Made by a program: the position numbers and the translations under genes. DNA of 64,000 nt, from the NCBI RefSeq assembly GCF_009932725.1, contig NZ_BLJU01000004.1, positions 1 through 64,000 of the forward strand, read 5' to 3'. The notes under the pieces were generated by a model. That model ran no database searches and was not told the DNA's origin. It worked only from the letters and a program-made list of their open reading frames with translations. This document shows positions 17,691 to 26,600 of the stretch, one piece after another; within the stretch, counting starts at the first letter, position 1, and every line of letters begins with the position of its first letter. Source of the DNA: Pseudomonas yangonensis. Its GTDB lineage: Bacteria > Pseudomonadota > Gammaproteobacteria > Pseudomonadales > Pseudomonadaceae.

Positions 17691-17730
17691 ATTCTCCAGC
17701 CGCATGTAGCCCTATAGAAGGTTGGAGAAT
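17691..17730 (+). promoter_or_regulatory. Leader hairpin covering the ribosome site of the second chemoreceptor
   Basis: ATTCTCCA (17691-17698) is complementary to TGGAGAAT (17723-17730), including the GGAG ribosome site 4-10 nt before the ATG at 17734. The left arm is preceded by ACAAAAACA and followed by GC, as in copy 1 (ACAAGAACA). The loop sequence is not conserved between copies. Confidence 0.6.
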
Positions 17731-17733
17731 CCT

Positions 17734-19656
17734 ATGAATAGCTGGTTCGCGAATATCAGCGTCACCCTCAAACTCGTTTTCGGGTTCGGCCTTGTGCTCG
17801 CCCTGACGATCGTTCTCGCCCTGGTTGGTTGGACCAGTCTGGGTAGCTTGATACAGCGCAGCGACTGGATGAGCGATATCAGTCGATTGAACGATTCGCT
17901 GACCAATCTGCGTATCGTGCGCCTGCAATACATGCTCGCCAACGGCGATGAGCAGCTTGCCCAGAACGTGCAGAAAACCTTGGATGAATTCTCGGCTCAG
18001 CATCAGCAGGTGCTGTCGACCTTCAAAAGTCCGGAAAACGTGCGCCTGTTGCAAATGCAGCAGAGCGAGATCAAGGCTTATCAGATCTCCCTGAACGCCA
18101 TGCGTGCTGGCTACCGTGGGATCAACGACGCTCGCCAGAGCATGGTTAGCAGTGGCGGCAACGTCGGGCGCTTGCTCGATGAGATCAATGCGGCGATCGT
18201 GGCCCTGCCGGACTACGATGAAAGTCGCTTTGCCCAGTTCCAGGCTATCACCAAGATCAAGGACGACTGGCAGGTGGTGCGTTACCACGTACGGGGCTAC
18301 ATCTTTAATGCCAACGCGGAAACGGAGCGTACCGCCATGGCGCAGATCGATGCGAGCCTCGCTGCCCTTGGCCAGTTTCGCGAACGTTTCGGTGGCCAGT
18401 ATCCGGAGCGTATCACCCGGGCGGAAGGTGCTCTGAACGACTACCGTAACGGAGTACTTGCGTTCAAATCGGCGAATGAGGATGTCGCTCTGGCCCGCAA
18501 GGAATTGACTGAACAGGGCTATCAGATCGTCAAGGCCAGCGAAGAGCTGACGCAGATCCAGATGACCCGTCGAGACAGCGAAAGTGCCAACGCCCGTATC
18601 CTGCAACTCAGCGCCACATTGCTGGCCTTGCTTCTCGGTGTAGTGGCTGCCTGGGTCATCACCCGACAGATCACCCGGCCACTGAAGGATACTCTCGACG
18701 CCGTCGAGCGCATTGCCGAAGGTGACCTGACGCATAGCCTGCAGGTGACCCGCCGCGATGAAATCGGTGTGCTGCAGCAAGGCGTGCAGAGTATGGCCAG
18801 CAGCCTGCGCGAGCTGATCGCCGGCATCCGCGACAGCGTGGCGCAGATTGCCAGTGCAGCTGAAGAGCTCTCGGCGGTCACCGAGCAGACCAGCGCCGGT
18901 GCCAACAGTCAGAAGAGCGAGACCGACCAGGTCGCCACCGCCATGCACGAGATGTCGGCCACCGTGCAGGAAGTCGCGCGCAACGCCGAGCAGGCGTCGC
19001 AGGCGGCCAACCAGGCCGATGGCCAGGCCCGCGTGGGGGACCAGGTAGTCGCCGAGGTGATCACGCAGATCGAGCGTCTGGCCGCCGAGGTCAGCCGCTC
19101 CAGCGATGCGATGAATGGCCTGCAGCAGGAAAGCGACAAGATCGGCAGCGTCATGGACGTGATCAAGTCGGTGGCCGAGCAGACCAACCTGCTGGCGCTT
19201 AACGCCGCTATCGAGGCGGCACGTGCCGGCGAGGCCGGGCGTGGTTTCGCCGTGGTCGCCGACGAGGTGCGCGGCCTGGCGCAGCGCACGCAAAAGTCCA
19301 CCGAAGAGATCGAAGCGCTGATTGCCGGCCTGCAGAGCGGCACCCAACAGGTCGCCGCGGTGATGCGCAACAGTCGCAACCTGACCGACAGCAGCGTCGA
19401 GCTGACGCGCAAGGCTGGGGATTCGCTGGGCAGCATCACTCAGGCGGTGTCCAACATCCAGTCAATGAACCAGCAGATCGCTGCTGCCGCGGAAGAGCAG
19501 AGCGCCGTGGCCGAGGAAATCAGCCGCAGCATTCTCAGTGTGCGCGATGTTTCTGAACAGACCGCCACCGCCAGCGACGAAACGGCCAAGTCCTCAGCTG
19601 AGCTGGCGCGCCTGGGTGGTCAGCTGCAATCGCTGGTCAGCCGCTTCCGCGTGTGA
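17734..19656 (+). CDS. Methyl-accepting chemotaxis protein, HBM-type sensor (copy 2)
   Basis: Paralog of the chemoreceptor at 15176, with the same length (about 640 aa) and architecture. It has an N-terminal TM, a helical periplasmic sensor of about 250 residues, a second TM ([16 protein letters not shown]), a HAMP domain ([22 protein letters not shown]), and a signalling domain with tip [20 protein letters not shown]. The cytoplasmic parts are nearly identical between copies, while the periplasmic domains differ much more, so ligand specificity has probably diverged. ATG 17734 follows GGAG. The eda relic just upstream suggests it arose by duplication of an eda-mcp segment. Confidence 0.92.
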   Translation: MNSWFANISVTLKLVFGFGLVLALTIVLALVGWTSLGSLIQRSDWMSDISRLNDSLTNLRIVRLQYMLANGDEQLAQNVQKTLDEFSAQHQQVLSTFKSPENVRLLQMQQSEIKAYQISLNAMRAGYRGINDARQSMVSSGGNVGRLLDEINAAIVALPDYDESRFAQFQAITKIKDDWQVVRYHVRGYIFNANAETERTAMAQIDASLAALGQFRERFGGQYPERITRAEGALNDYRNGVLAFKSANEDVALARKELTEQGYQIVKASEELTQIQMTRRDSESANARILQLSATLLALLLGVVAAWVITRQITRPLKDTLDAVERIAEGDLTHSLQVTRRDEIGVLQQGVQSMASSLRELIAGIRDSVAQIASAAEELSAVTEQTSAGANSQKSETDQVATAMHEMSATVQEVARNAEQASQAANQADGQARVGDQVVAEVITQIERLAAEVSRSSDAMNGLQQESDKIGSVMDVIKSVAEQTNLLALNAAIEAARAGEAGRGFAVVADEVRGLAQRTQKSTEEIEALIAGLQSGTQQVAAVMRNSRNLTDSSVELTRKAGDSLGSITQAVSNIQSMNQQIAAAAEEQSAVAEEISRSILSVRDVSEQTATASDETAKSSAELARLGGQLQSLVSRFRV

Positions 19657-19861
19657 TCCTGCCTGCGCGGCGTGCTTCCTGAGGCGCCGCGCAACTCGTT
19701 CCTGCCGCGGGTCGTATCTGGCGACCCGACAAAAATATTCCCTTCGCCTGTCGATTCTTTCTTCACTCCTTCGACTACTGCATAGAACCCCACCCCGGGT
19801 TCACTGTCAGCCGTAGGGAGACACCCTGCGCGCGACTTCGACTCGAACAAGGAGAAAGGCG

Positions 19862-20296
19862 ATGCGTTTCATGGTGATTGTCAAAGCCACCGCGGATTCC
19901 GAAGCCGGCGTAATGCCCAGCGAAGAGCTGCTAACGGCGATGGGCCGTTACAACGAAGAGCTGGCGGCCGCTGGCGTGATGCTCGCCGGCGAAGGACTGC
20001 ACCCCAGCTCCAGAGGCGCGCGGGTGCGTTTTTCCGGCAAGCAGCGCACGGTGATCGATGGTCCGTTCATGGAAACCAAGGAGCTGGTGGCGGGCTTCTG
20101 GATCTTTCAGTGCGAGTCGCTGCAGGCGTGCATAGACTGGGTCAAGCGCTGCCCAAATCCCATGCCTGGCGAGTCCGATATCGAGATTCGGCAGATCTTC
20201 GAGGCCGAGGATTTCGGCGCCGAATTCACCCCCGAATTGCGCGAGCAGGAAGACCGTATTCGCGCGCGCATCAGCAGTGAAAATCAAGGAGAGTAG
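19862..20296 (+). CDS. YCII/DGPF-domain protein
   Basis: Soluble protein of 144 aa of the DGPF (YCII-related) family, with the hallmark VIDGPFMETKELVAGFW and the N-terminal RFMVIVKA. Family members have a ferredoxin-like fold and are often encoded next to ECF sigma factors or glyoxalase-like proteins. The function is not established. An AAGGAGAAAGGCG ribosome site precedes ATG 19862. The next gene starts 2 bp after its stop, so the two are co-transcribed. Confidence 0.85.
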   Translation: MRFMVIVKATADSEAGVMPSEELLTAMGRYNEELAAAGVMLAGEGLHPSSRGARVRFSGKQRTVIDGPFMETKELVAGFWIFQCESLQACIDWVKRCPNPMPGESDIEIRQIFEAEDFGAEFTPELREQEDRIRARISSENQGE

Positions 20297-20298
20297 CG

Positions 20299-20718
20299 AT
20301 GAAGATACATGCTTATCTGACGTTCGACGGCCAGTGCGAGGAAGCTTTCAATTTTTACGCCCAACTGCTGGACGGCAAGCTGGAGCTGATGCGTTTCGGC
20401 GAAAGCCCGGATGCCGGTGAGGTGCCGCCGGAGTATCACGACCGGGTGATGCATGTGTGCCTGACGGCGGGTGACCAGATTCTGATGGCGTCGGATACCA
20501 TTCCGCAATATCCGCACGAGGGTATCAAAGGCTGCTCGATCTCCCTGCAGGTGGACAACGTGCCGGAGGCCGAGCGCCTTTATGAAGCGCTGTCGGCCGG
20601 TGGCGACGTGCAGATGGAGCTGCAGGCCACCTTCTGGGCAACCCGCTTCGCCATGCTCACCGACCGCTTCGGCGTGCCGTGGATGATCAATTGTGTGATC
20701 GATAGTCAGGAGGGCTGA
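20299..20718 (+). CDS. PhnB-like VOC superfamily protein
   Basis: Glyoxalase/bleomycin-resistance (VOC) superfamily protein of the PhnB-like (3-demethylubiquinone-9 3-methyltransferase-like) group, 139 aa. It starts KIHAYLTFDGQCEEAFNFY and contains MHVCLTAGDQILMASD and DRFGVPWMINC, all typical of the group. The substrate and activity are unknown. Together with the upstream DGPF protein it forms a small operon; this pairing is widespread in bacteria. Confidence 0.85.
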   Translation: MKIHAYLTFDGQCEEAFNFYAQLLDGKLELMRFGESPDAGEVPPEYHDRVMHVCLTAGDQILMASDTIPQYPHEGIKGCSISLQVDNVPEAERLYEALSAGGDVQMELQATFWATRFAMLTDRFGVPWMINCVIDSQEG

Positions 20719-20821
20719 CGGCGAGCCTTCCAAACGTAGCCTGGATGCAATCCGGGGAAGCGGGATGGCTTTCGCGGCTAAAACGGAGTGCCCCCAGCCG
20801 CTCCTACAGGCTTTGCTCCAT

Positions 20822-20874
20822 GTAGGGCGGGTGCAACCCGCCAGATCGTCGGTGGCGGGTTTCACCCGCCCTAC
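20822..20874. repeat. Inverted repeat 'gtagggcgggt...acccgccctac'
   Basis: GTAGGGCGGGTGCAACCCGCC is mirrored by GGCGGGTTTCACCCGCCCTAC, each arm itself palindromic. It is one of several repeats packed between 20741 and 21000; a single 'gtagcctggatgcaatccgggg' arm lies at about 20749. Confidence 0.8.
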
Positions 20875-20916
20875 GAGCTAGGCCGGACATAATTCGGCGG
20901 AAGTGGGAACGTGTCT

Positions 20917-20991
20917 TTCGCGGCTGAAGCCGCTCCTACAGACTAATAGTTGGGTAGGAGCGGTTGGGCGGCATTCCGTTTCAGCCGCGAA
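20917..20991. repeat. Inverted repeat 'ttcgcggctgaa...ttcagccgcgaa'
   Basis: TTCGCGGCTGAA (20917-20928) and TTCAGCCGCGAA (20980-20991) are perfect inverses, with inner arms CCGCTCCTACA and GTAGGAGCGG. It lies directly before the ggpPS stop codon, so it could form a hairpin at the end of that transcript. Confidence 0.8.
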
Positions 20992-21000
20992 CGCTGTTTT

Positions 21001-23259
21001 TCAGCCCACCAGCGTCAGCGGCTCGCGCTCTTCCTCTATCTGCACGCCCGCCAGGAAGTCCTCGCCCCAGCGGCGGATATCGTTGAAGCAGACGATATCG
21101 AACAGCTCGCGCAGACGCGCCTGGGCCTCGCTCTTGGGCAGGTTAAGTGCCAGGTAGCAGGTCTGTGCCAGATCGGCGGGGTCGTGCGGGTTGGTCAACA
21201 ATGCACCCTTGAGCTCGGCGGCGGCACCGGCGAACTCCGACAGTACCAGCACACCGCGCCCGCCCAGCAGGCCTTGCGCGGCGACGAACTCCTTGGCGAC
21301 CAGGTTGAGGCCATCGCGCAGCGGGGTGATCCACATGACGTCGGCCATGGCGTACCAGGCGCTGACTTCCTCGAACGGCAGGCTGCGGAAGAAGAACTGC
21401 AGCGGCGTCCAGCCGATGCGGGCGAAACGGCCGTTGATGCGACCCACGGCCTGCTCGATCTGTGTCTGCAACTCGTCATAGACCCTCATTTCGCGCGCTG
21501 CCGGCACACAGACGGTGACCAGGGTGACCTTGCCGAGCAGCTCGGGGTTGTCGTCGAGCAGGCGCTCATAGGCGTTGAGCTTTTCCAGGATGCCCTTGGT
21601 GTAGTCGAGGCGCTCGACTGCGAGAATCAGCTTCACGCCCTTCATTTCCTCGCGCAGGTTCGCCATCAGCTCCTGGATTTTCGGCGCCGCCAGGGCATTG
21701 CGTACACGGTCGATGTCGAGGCCGACCGGGTGCGCCCCGAGCCTGACCTGACGGGTGCCGGTATCCAGCGCGGTGGTCATGCGTTCCAGGCCGACGGCGC
21801 AGCCGTAAGTGATGAAGCGCGGCGCGCAGCTCTGTCGTTCCAGCGCTTTGAGCGGGAACACGCCGCGGGCGACGTCGACGAAGTTCTCCACCTGGCGCGG
21901 GATATGGAAACCGATGTAGTCGCATTGCAGCAGGCTGCCGACGATCTGCCGGCGCCAGGGCAGCACGTTGAACACGTCAGCCGAGGGGAAATAGGTGTGG
22001 TGGAAGAAGGCGATGCGCAGGTCCGGGCGCAGCTCGCGCAGGTAGGCCGGCACCATCCACAGGTTGTAGTCATGCAGCCAGACGATGGCGCCTTCGGCGG
22101 CCTCCAGCGCGGTGCGTTCGGCAAAGGCACGGTTGACCTTGAGGAACACCAGCCAGTCGTCTTCGTTGAAGGTGGCGCGCTCCCAGAAGGTATGCAGGGT
22201 CGGCCAGAAGGCCTCCTTGGAGAAGCGCTTGTAGAAGATGTCCACTTCTTCCTTGCTCAGCTTGACCCGCGCGGCGGTGAGCTTGGGGTAGCGCTCGGCG
22301 TCCACCGTGGTGTGGCTGTCGAACGGCTCGTCGCCGTCCTCGTGCACGGCCCAGGCGACCCAGGAGCCGGGGCGGCCGTCACCGAAGAAGCTCAACAGGG
22401 TGGGGATGATGCCGTTGGGCGAGGTGGGGCGACGGCGCTGCAGCTTGCCGGCAGCGTTGCGGTATTCCTCGTAGGGCAGGCGGTGGTAGACCATCACCAG
22501 CTCGGCCTTGCCCGGTTGCGCGGCCTGGCGGCGTTCGGCGGCGATGCCGTGCTCGCCGAGAAAGCCGAAGTGGGCGAAGGCCTCGAGAATCCCGCCGCAG
22601 CCTGGGCGGCTGGCGTGCAGGGTGCGCGAGTGGCTGCGCGTGGCCTCCAGCAGCGCGGCTTCCGACTGGCCGACGCAGACGCCATGGAAGCTGGCGCTGA
22701 GCATGGACAGGTCATTGAGCGTATCGCCGGCCGCCAGCACCTGATCGTGATCCAGCTCCAGCCAGTCGGCCAGAGCGTGCAGGCTGCTGCCCTTGTTCAC
22801 GCCCTTGGGCAAAAAATCCAGATACAGCTCGGCGGAGTAGAGCAGGTCGCAGCCCAGCTCATCGGCGACCTTGCGCAGTTGTGGGTTGGCCGCTTGTTCG
22901 GGCGTGCAGAAGTAGGAGCAGCGCCGCGCCTGCGGCACGTCCTGGCGCTCCAGGCCGAACGGCTCGATGGCGCTGGCCACCTGGGTTTCGCCGGGCCAGC
23001 GGGCGTCGACCACGCTTTGCAGCGGCTGGATCGGCTGCAGGGTGTCGCCATGCACCAGGGTCGCGCCGACGTCGGCGATGATGTAGTCCGGCTGCGGCAG
23101 TGTCGGGTCGGCCAGCAGCGGCAGCACCGCTTCCAGGCTGCGCCCGGTGACGTAGGCGAGCTTGATCTCGGGGTGGGCGGCGATGGTCTGGTAGAGGCTC
23201 AGGCGGTCTTCGGGATCGCCGGCGAGAAAGGTTCCATCCAGGTCGGTGGCTAATAGCAT
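21001..23259 (-). CDS. ggpPS: Bifunctional glucosylglycerol-phosphate phosphatase/synthase (GgpPS)
   Basis: Makes the osmolyte glucosylglycerol from ADP-glucose and glycerol 3-phosphate, then dephosphorylates it. The protein is 752 aa. An N-terminal HAD phosphatase of about 250 residues (LLATDLDGTFLAG with both nucleophile-motif Asp residues, later AAGDTLNDLSML) is fused to a C-terminal GT20 (trehalose-phosphate-synthase-like) domain with VWLHDYNLWMVPAYLR, FFHHTYFPSADVFN, AVERLDYTKGI and LRDGLNLVAKEFVA. Such a phosphatase-first fusion is known for GgpPS of salt-tolerant Pseudomonas; trehalose enzymes have the opposite order. I start at ATG 23259, which has GGAG 8 nt upstream and begins directly with the HAD motif. 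It is likely osmotically induced (inference). Confidence 0.9.
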   Translation of the reverse strand: MLLATDLDGTFLAGDPEDRLSLYQTIAAHPEIKLAYVTGRSLEAVLPLLADPTLPQPDYIIADVGATLVHGDTLQPIQPLQSVVDARWPGETQVASAIEPFGLERQDVPQARRCSYFCTPEQAANPQLRKVADELGCDLLYSAELYLDFLPKGVNKGSSLHALADWLELDHDQVLAAGDTLNDLSMLSASFHGVCVGQSEAALLEATRSHSRTLHASRPGCGGILEAFAHFGFLGEHGIAAERRQAAQPGKAELVMVYHRLPYEEYRNAAGKLQRRRPTSPNGIIPTLLSFFGDGRPGSWVAWAVHEDGDEPFDSHTTVDAERYPKLTAARVKLSKEEVDIFYKRFSKEAFWPTLHTFWERATFNEDDWLVFLKVNRAFAERTALEAAEGAIVWLHDYNLWMVPAYLRELRPDLRIAFFHHTYFPSADVFNVLPWRRQIVGSLLQCDYIGFHIPRQVENFVDVARGVFPLKALERQSCAPRFITYGCAVGLERMTTALDTGTRQVRLGAHPVGLDIDRVRNALAAPKIQELMANLREEMKGVKLILAVERLDYTKGILEKLNAYERLLDDNPELLGKVTLVTVCVPAAREMRVYDELQTQIEQAVGRINGRFARIGWTPLQFFFRSLPFEEVSAWYAMADVMWITPLRDGLNLVAKEFVAAQGLLGGRGVLVLSEFAGAAAELKGALLTNPHDPADLAQTCYLALNLPKSEAQARLRELFDIVCFNDIRRWGEDFLAGVQIEEEREPLTLVG

Positions 23260-23377
23260 CGTTGTTTCTCCAGAAGTGGCCAGTGCGGTGCGCTCAGGGG
23301 GGGGAGCGGCCGCCAGGCCGGGTTTCTGGCTGCTTGGGGTAGGCTCGGGGCCTTGCCGAAACAGCCGGTTCACGTCT

Positions 23378-24640
23378 TCAGGACGTAGGGTTCGGGTTGC
23401 CCTCCATTTGTTCGTGCTCTTGCGCGGGGGCATCGGGCATCAGCTCCAGCACCTTGGGACTGGTGCGTAGCATCGGCACGAAATGCGCGGCGTCGCCGCT
23501 GACCAGGTCGCTGACATGGCGCAGCCGATAAAAGGTATAGGCAGCCAGCAGGCCGAGGGTGGTGGCGAAGTACAGAGGCAGTGCGCTGGCGCCCAGTTGC
23601 TCCATCAGCACACCGGCCAGCAGCGGCCCGCACACCGAACCGATGCCGTTGACCATCAGCAGGCTGGCCGAGCCGGAAAGAATTTCGTCGGCGTGCAGCT
23701 GGTCGATCAGCTGCGCCACGGCGATGGGGTAGATGGCGAAGGCCAGGCCGCCCCAGATGAAGATCGCGCCGAGTAGCAGCGGCCCTGCCGGCAGCAGGCT
23801 CATGATCAGTGCCAGGACGACCGCCAGTATCACCACCCGCAGCAGCACCTGGCGCCGGTCGTGGCGATCCGAATAAATGCCGATGGGCCATTGCAGCAGG
23901 GCGCCGCCGAGAATGGTGGCGGTCATCAGCAGGCCGACGCCGGACGTATCGAAGCCGGCCAGGCTGGCATAGACCGGCGCCATGCCCCAGAAGCCACCCA
24001 TCGCCAGGCCGGACAGAGCCGCGGCGATGATCGCCAGTGGTGCGATCTGCCAAAGTTGGCGCAGGTTGGTCGGCGGCGACTCGGGCAGCGTCGGTTGTGC
24101 CTGGCGGGTGAGGGTGATGGGCATCAGCGCGGCGCTGATCAGGATGGCGGCGATAGCGAACAGGGTGAACTGCACCGGGTCGGCCAGGTGCAGCAGCTGC
24201 TGAGCCAGCGCCAGGGCGCCGAGGTTGACCGCCATGTACACGGCGAAGACCTGGCCGCGTTTCTCGTTGGGCGCCTGGGCGTTGAGCCAGCTCTCGATGA
24301 CCATGTACAGCGTCACCAGTCCCAGGCCATAGAGCACGCGCAACAGCAGCCAGACCCACGGATCGATCAGCAGTAAATGGAGCAGGGCGGCGATGGCGGC
24401 CAGGGCGGCGCAACAGGCGAACGCGCGAATGTGCCCGATGCGTCTGACCAGCGGCGTCGCCAGCCAGGTACCGAGGAGGAACCCGACGAAGTACCCGGAC
24501 ATGATCAGTCCGAGCATCGTGGTGGAGTAGCCTTCGGCGACGCCACGCAGGGTCAGTAGGGTATTGAGCAGACCATTGCCAAGCAGGAGTAACGCGACCC
24601 CGCTCAGCAGTGAACTGATGGGGGCAATGAGAGACCACAT
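23378..24640 (-). CDS. MFS transporter (YcaD/UMF-like)
   Basis: Major facilitator of 420 aa with about 12 TM helices and a hydrophilic C-terminal tail of about 40 residues. SGYFVGFLLGTWLATPLVRRIGHIRAF includes the MFS motif A-like loop, and YGLGLVTLYMVIESWLNA is typical of the YcaD/UMF subgroup of uncharacterised MFS proteins. The substrate is unknown. It lies 118 bp upstream of ggpPS on the same strand, but the gap has a separate ribosome site and the two need not be functionally linked. Confidence 0.87.
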   Translation of the reverse strand: MWSLIAPISSLLSGVALLLLGNGLLNTLLTLRGVAEGYSTTMLGLIMSGYFVGFLLGTWLATPLVRRIGHIRAFACCAALAAIAALLHLLLIDPWVWLLLRVLYGLGLVTLYMVIESWLNAQAPNEKRGQVFAVYMAVNLGALALAQQLLHLADPVQFTLFAIAAILISAALMPITLTRQAQPTLPESPPTNLRQLWQIAPLAIIAAALSGLAMGGFWGMAPVYASLAGFDTSGVGLLMTATILGGALLQWPIGIYSDRHDRRQVLLRVVILAVVLALIMSLLPAGPLLLGAIFIWGGLAFAIYPIAVAQLIDQLHADEILSGSASLLMVNGIGSVCGPLLAGVLMEQLGASALPLYFATTLGLLAAYTFYRLRHVSDLVSGDAAHFVPMLRTSPKVLELMPDAPAQEHEQMEGNPNPTS

Positions 24641-24842
24641 GCAAACTACCCTAGGGGACTATGCCGGTGAGGGCAAGCATGAAGCAGGCCACCGCTTTGT
24701 TGGGTTTTGCTGTAAGTGATTGACTTTTAAATATTATTTTAATCGACGAACGGTCTGTGGATATTTTCTGACGGTGCTCACGCGCCTGCCTGTGGCGCCG
24801 TGACCTGCGCCTGCACCGATCACGGGCCCCGTGCAGGTGGGC

Positions 24843-26039
24843 TCAGAGGCTGACCCGGGCGATGGCGCTGGCCAATGCGTCGAGTCGTGCCGCATCCAGC
24901 CCTGCGACGTTGGCGCGTCCGCTGCCGACCATGTACACGCTGAACTCCTCACGCAGGCGTTGCACCTGCAGCGGCGACAAGCCGGTGTAGGAGAACATCC
25001 CGCGCTGTTCGGCGATATGCGCAAAACGCTCGCTCAGCCCATGTGGCGCCAGTGCCTCGACCAGGCCGCGGCGCAGGCTGGCCACGCGCAGACGCATGCC
25101 TTCCAGCTCGTCCTGCCAGAGGCCTTTAAGCTCGTCGTCGCCGAGTATCTGCGCCACCACCGCAGCGCCATGGGCGGGCGGCGTCGACCACAGGTTGCGG
25201 GCGATGGAGGCCAGCTGGCTGCGGATGTCGATGAGTTTTTCGGCGTTGCCGGCGCAGACGATCAGGGCGCCGGTGCGCTCGCGATACAGGCCGAAGTTCT
25301 TCGAGCAGGAACTGGTGATCAGCAGCTCCGGCAGTTCGGCGGCGAACAGACGCACGGCCCAGGCATCCTCCTCCAGTCCGTCGCCGAAGCCCTGGTAGGC
25401 GAAGTCGATCAGCGGCAGCAGTTCGCGCGCCTTGACCACCTCCAGCACGCGCTTGAAATCGCGCGGCGTGAGATCGAAGCCGGTGGGATTGTGGCAGCAG
25501 GCATGCAGCAGCACCACGTCGCCCTTGGGCAGGTGGGTGAGTGCGGCGATCATGGCCTCCACGTCGAGGCGGTTGTCGGCGCCGACGTATGGATAGTGGC
25601 CGACCTTGAGCCCGGCTTCGGCGAACAGGGTTTCATGGATCGGCCAGGTCGGATCGCTCAGCCAGATGCCGCGACCGGGCAGGCATTGGCGGATGAAATC
25701 GCCCGCCAGGCGCAGCGCACCGGTACCGCCGGGCGTCTGCGTGGCGCCGGCACGCTGCTCGCTCAGCAACGGCGAGTGGGCCCCCAGCACCAGCTGGCTC
25801 AGGCGCTCGCCAAACGCCGCATCGCCTTGGCCGCCGACGTAGGTCTTGGTCAGTTCGCTGTCGAGCAGGCGTTGCTCGGCCAGCTTCACTGCGCGGGGAA
25901 TCGGCGTCAGACCCTGGGCGTCCTTGTACACGCCGACGCCAAGGTCCAGACGCGCCGGGTTGCTGTCCAGTCGATAGGCTTCCATCAGGCTGAGGATGGG
26001 GTCGCCCGGTACGCGGACGACCTGGTCGAAGTGACTCAC
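24843..26039 (-). CDS. phhC: Aromatic amino acid aminotransferase PhhC
   Basis: PLP-dependent class I aminotransferase of 398 aa that transaminates tyrosine or phenylalanine, the third gene of the phenylalanine-degradation operon. It shows [13 protein letters not shown] near the N-terminus, [15 protein letters not shown], the cofactor-binding FAYQGFGDG, and the Schiff-base Lys in [15 protein letters not shown]; the C-terminal Arg lies in [11 protein letters not shown] chose the GTG at 26039 because it overlaps the phhB stop (GTGA) and gives the family-typical N-terminus; a longer reading into phhB has no support. It is regulated with phhAB by PhhR. Confidence 0.93.
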   Translation of the reverse strand: MSHFDQVVRVPGDPILSLMEAYRLDSNPARLDLGVGVYKDAQGLTPIPRAVKLAEQRLLDSELTKTYVGGQGDAAFGERLSQLVLGAHSPLLSEQRAGATQTPGGTGALRLAGDFIRQCLPGRGIWLSDPTWPIHETLFAEAGLKVGHYPYVGADNRLDVEAMIAALTHLPKGDVVLLHACCHNPTGFDLTPRDFKRVLEVVKARELLPLIDFAYQGFGDGLEEDAWAVRLFAAELPELLITSSCSKNFGLYRERTGALIVCAGNAEKLIDIRSQLASIARNLWSTPPAHGAAVVAQILGDDELKGLWQDELEGMRLRVASLRRGLVEALAPHGLSERFAHIAEQRGMFSYTGLSPLQVQRLREEFSVYMVGSGRANVAGLDAARLDALASAIARVSL

Positions 26040-26389
26040 TTGCGGCCCTCGGCGCTGGCGGCGAGCACATCGGTGCGTGCGGCCATGATGAAGTCGTTGC
26101 GGTGCAGGCCGCGCATCTCGTGGCTCCACCAGGTGACGGTGACCTTGCCCCATTCGGTGAGCAGGGCCGGATGGTGACCGACTTCTTCGGCGATGGCGCC
26201 AACGGCATTGGTAAAGGCCAGAGCGTGGCGGAAGTTCTTGAACAGGTATACGCGCTCCAGCTCCATATGGTCGCCACGCACCTCGATGTTCCAGTCGGGG
26301 ATCTCGCGGATCAGTTCGGCCAGTTCTTCATCGGACACCTTCGGCGCATCGGCGCGGCAGGCTTCGCATTGGGCTTGGGCAAGGCTCAT
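26036..26389 (-). CDS. phhB: Pterin-4a-carbinolamine dehydratase
   Basis: Regenerates tetrahydrobiopterin-type cofactor after phenylalanine hydroxylation and supports PhhA. At 117 aa it has the catalytic segment in [20 protein letters not shown], which includes the conserved His-His-Pro, and the downstream [10 protein letters not shown]. The start ATG 26389 is preceded by GGAGCCCCC. It is separated from phhA by about 210 bp that contain a REP element and the CT-rich palindrome, but has the same orientation. Its stop overlaps the phhC start. Confidence 0.94.
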   Translation of the reverse strand: MSLAQAQCEACRADAPKVSDEELAELIREIPDWNIEVRGDHMELERVYLFKNFRHALAFTNAVGAIAEEVGHHPALLTEWGKVTVTWWSHEMRGLHRNDFIMAARTDVLAASAEGRK

Positions 26390-26407
26390 TGGGGGCTCCT
26401 GATTTTT

Positions 26408-26467
26408 GTAGCCCGGATGAAATCCGGGGCCATGTCTGCGAGCGATCCCGGATTTCATCCGGACTAC
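26408..26467. repeat. REP-like inverted repeat in the phhA-phhB gap
   Basis: GTAGCCCGGATGAAATCCGGGG is mirrored by TCCCGGATTTCATCCGGACTAC. It is the same family as 5985-6040 and 33137-33194. Being inside an operon, it may stabilise the upstream phhA message or attenuate read-through (inference). Confidence 0.85.
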
Positions 26468-26550
26468 TCGCTGAATAGATTTTCGTAGGGTGGAAAACCG
26501 CGAAGCGTTTTCCACCGCAATGGTCAAAGGGAAGATAGCGTGAACCACTT

Positions 26551-26590
26551 GCCCTCTCCCCCGACCCCTCTCCCATAAATGGGCGAGGGG
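26551..26590. repeat. CT-rich palindromic repeat, second copy
   Basis: It repeats the element at 6173-6212: a CCCTCTCCCCC lead followed by a 12-bp stem (26565-26576 with 26579-26590) with one mismatch. It sits just downstream of the phhA stop. Confidence 0.8.
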
Positions 26591-26600
26591 AGTTGAAGGG

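Larger units (their letters stand above)
17099..17733. other. Intergenic region between chemoreceptor paralogs
   Basis: This 635-bp region contains a 'cccgtagggtgtgctgcgcgcac' repeat fragment near 17150, the eda relic (17194-17384), about 300 bp with no recognisable content, and the leader hairpin of the second chemoreceptor (17691-17730). Confidence 0.7.

Noticed and set aside
19680..19730. Hairpins after the second chemoreceptor as an intrinsic terminator
   Set aside because: GGGTCG/CGACCC and GCGGCG/GCGCCGC can pair, but neither is followed by a T tract on the plus strand.
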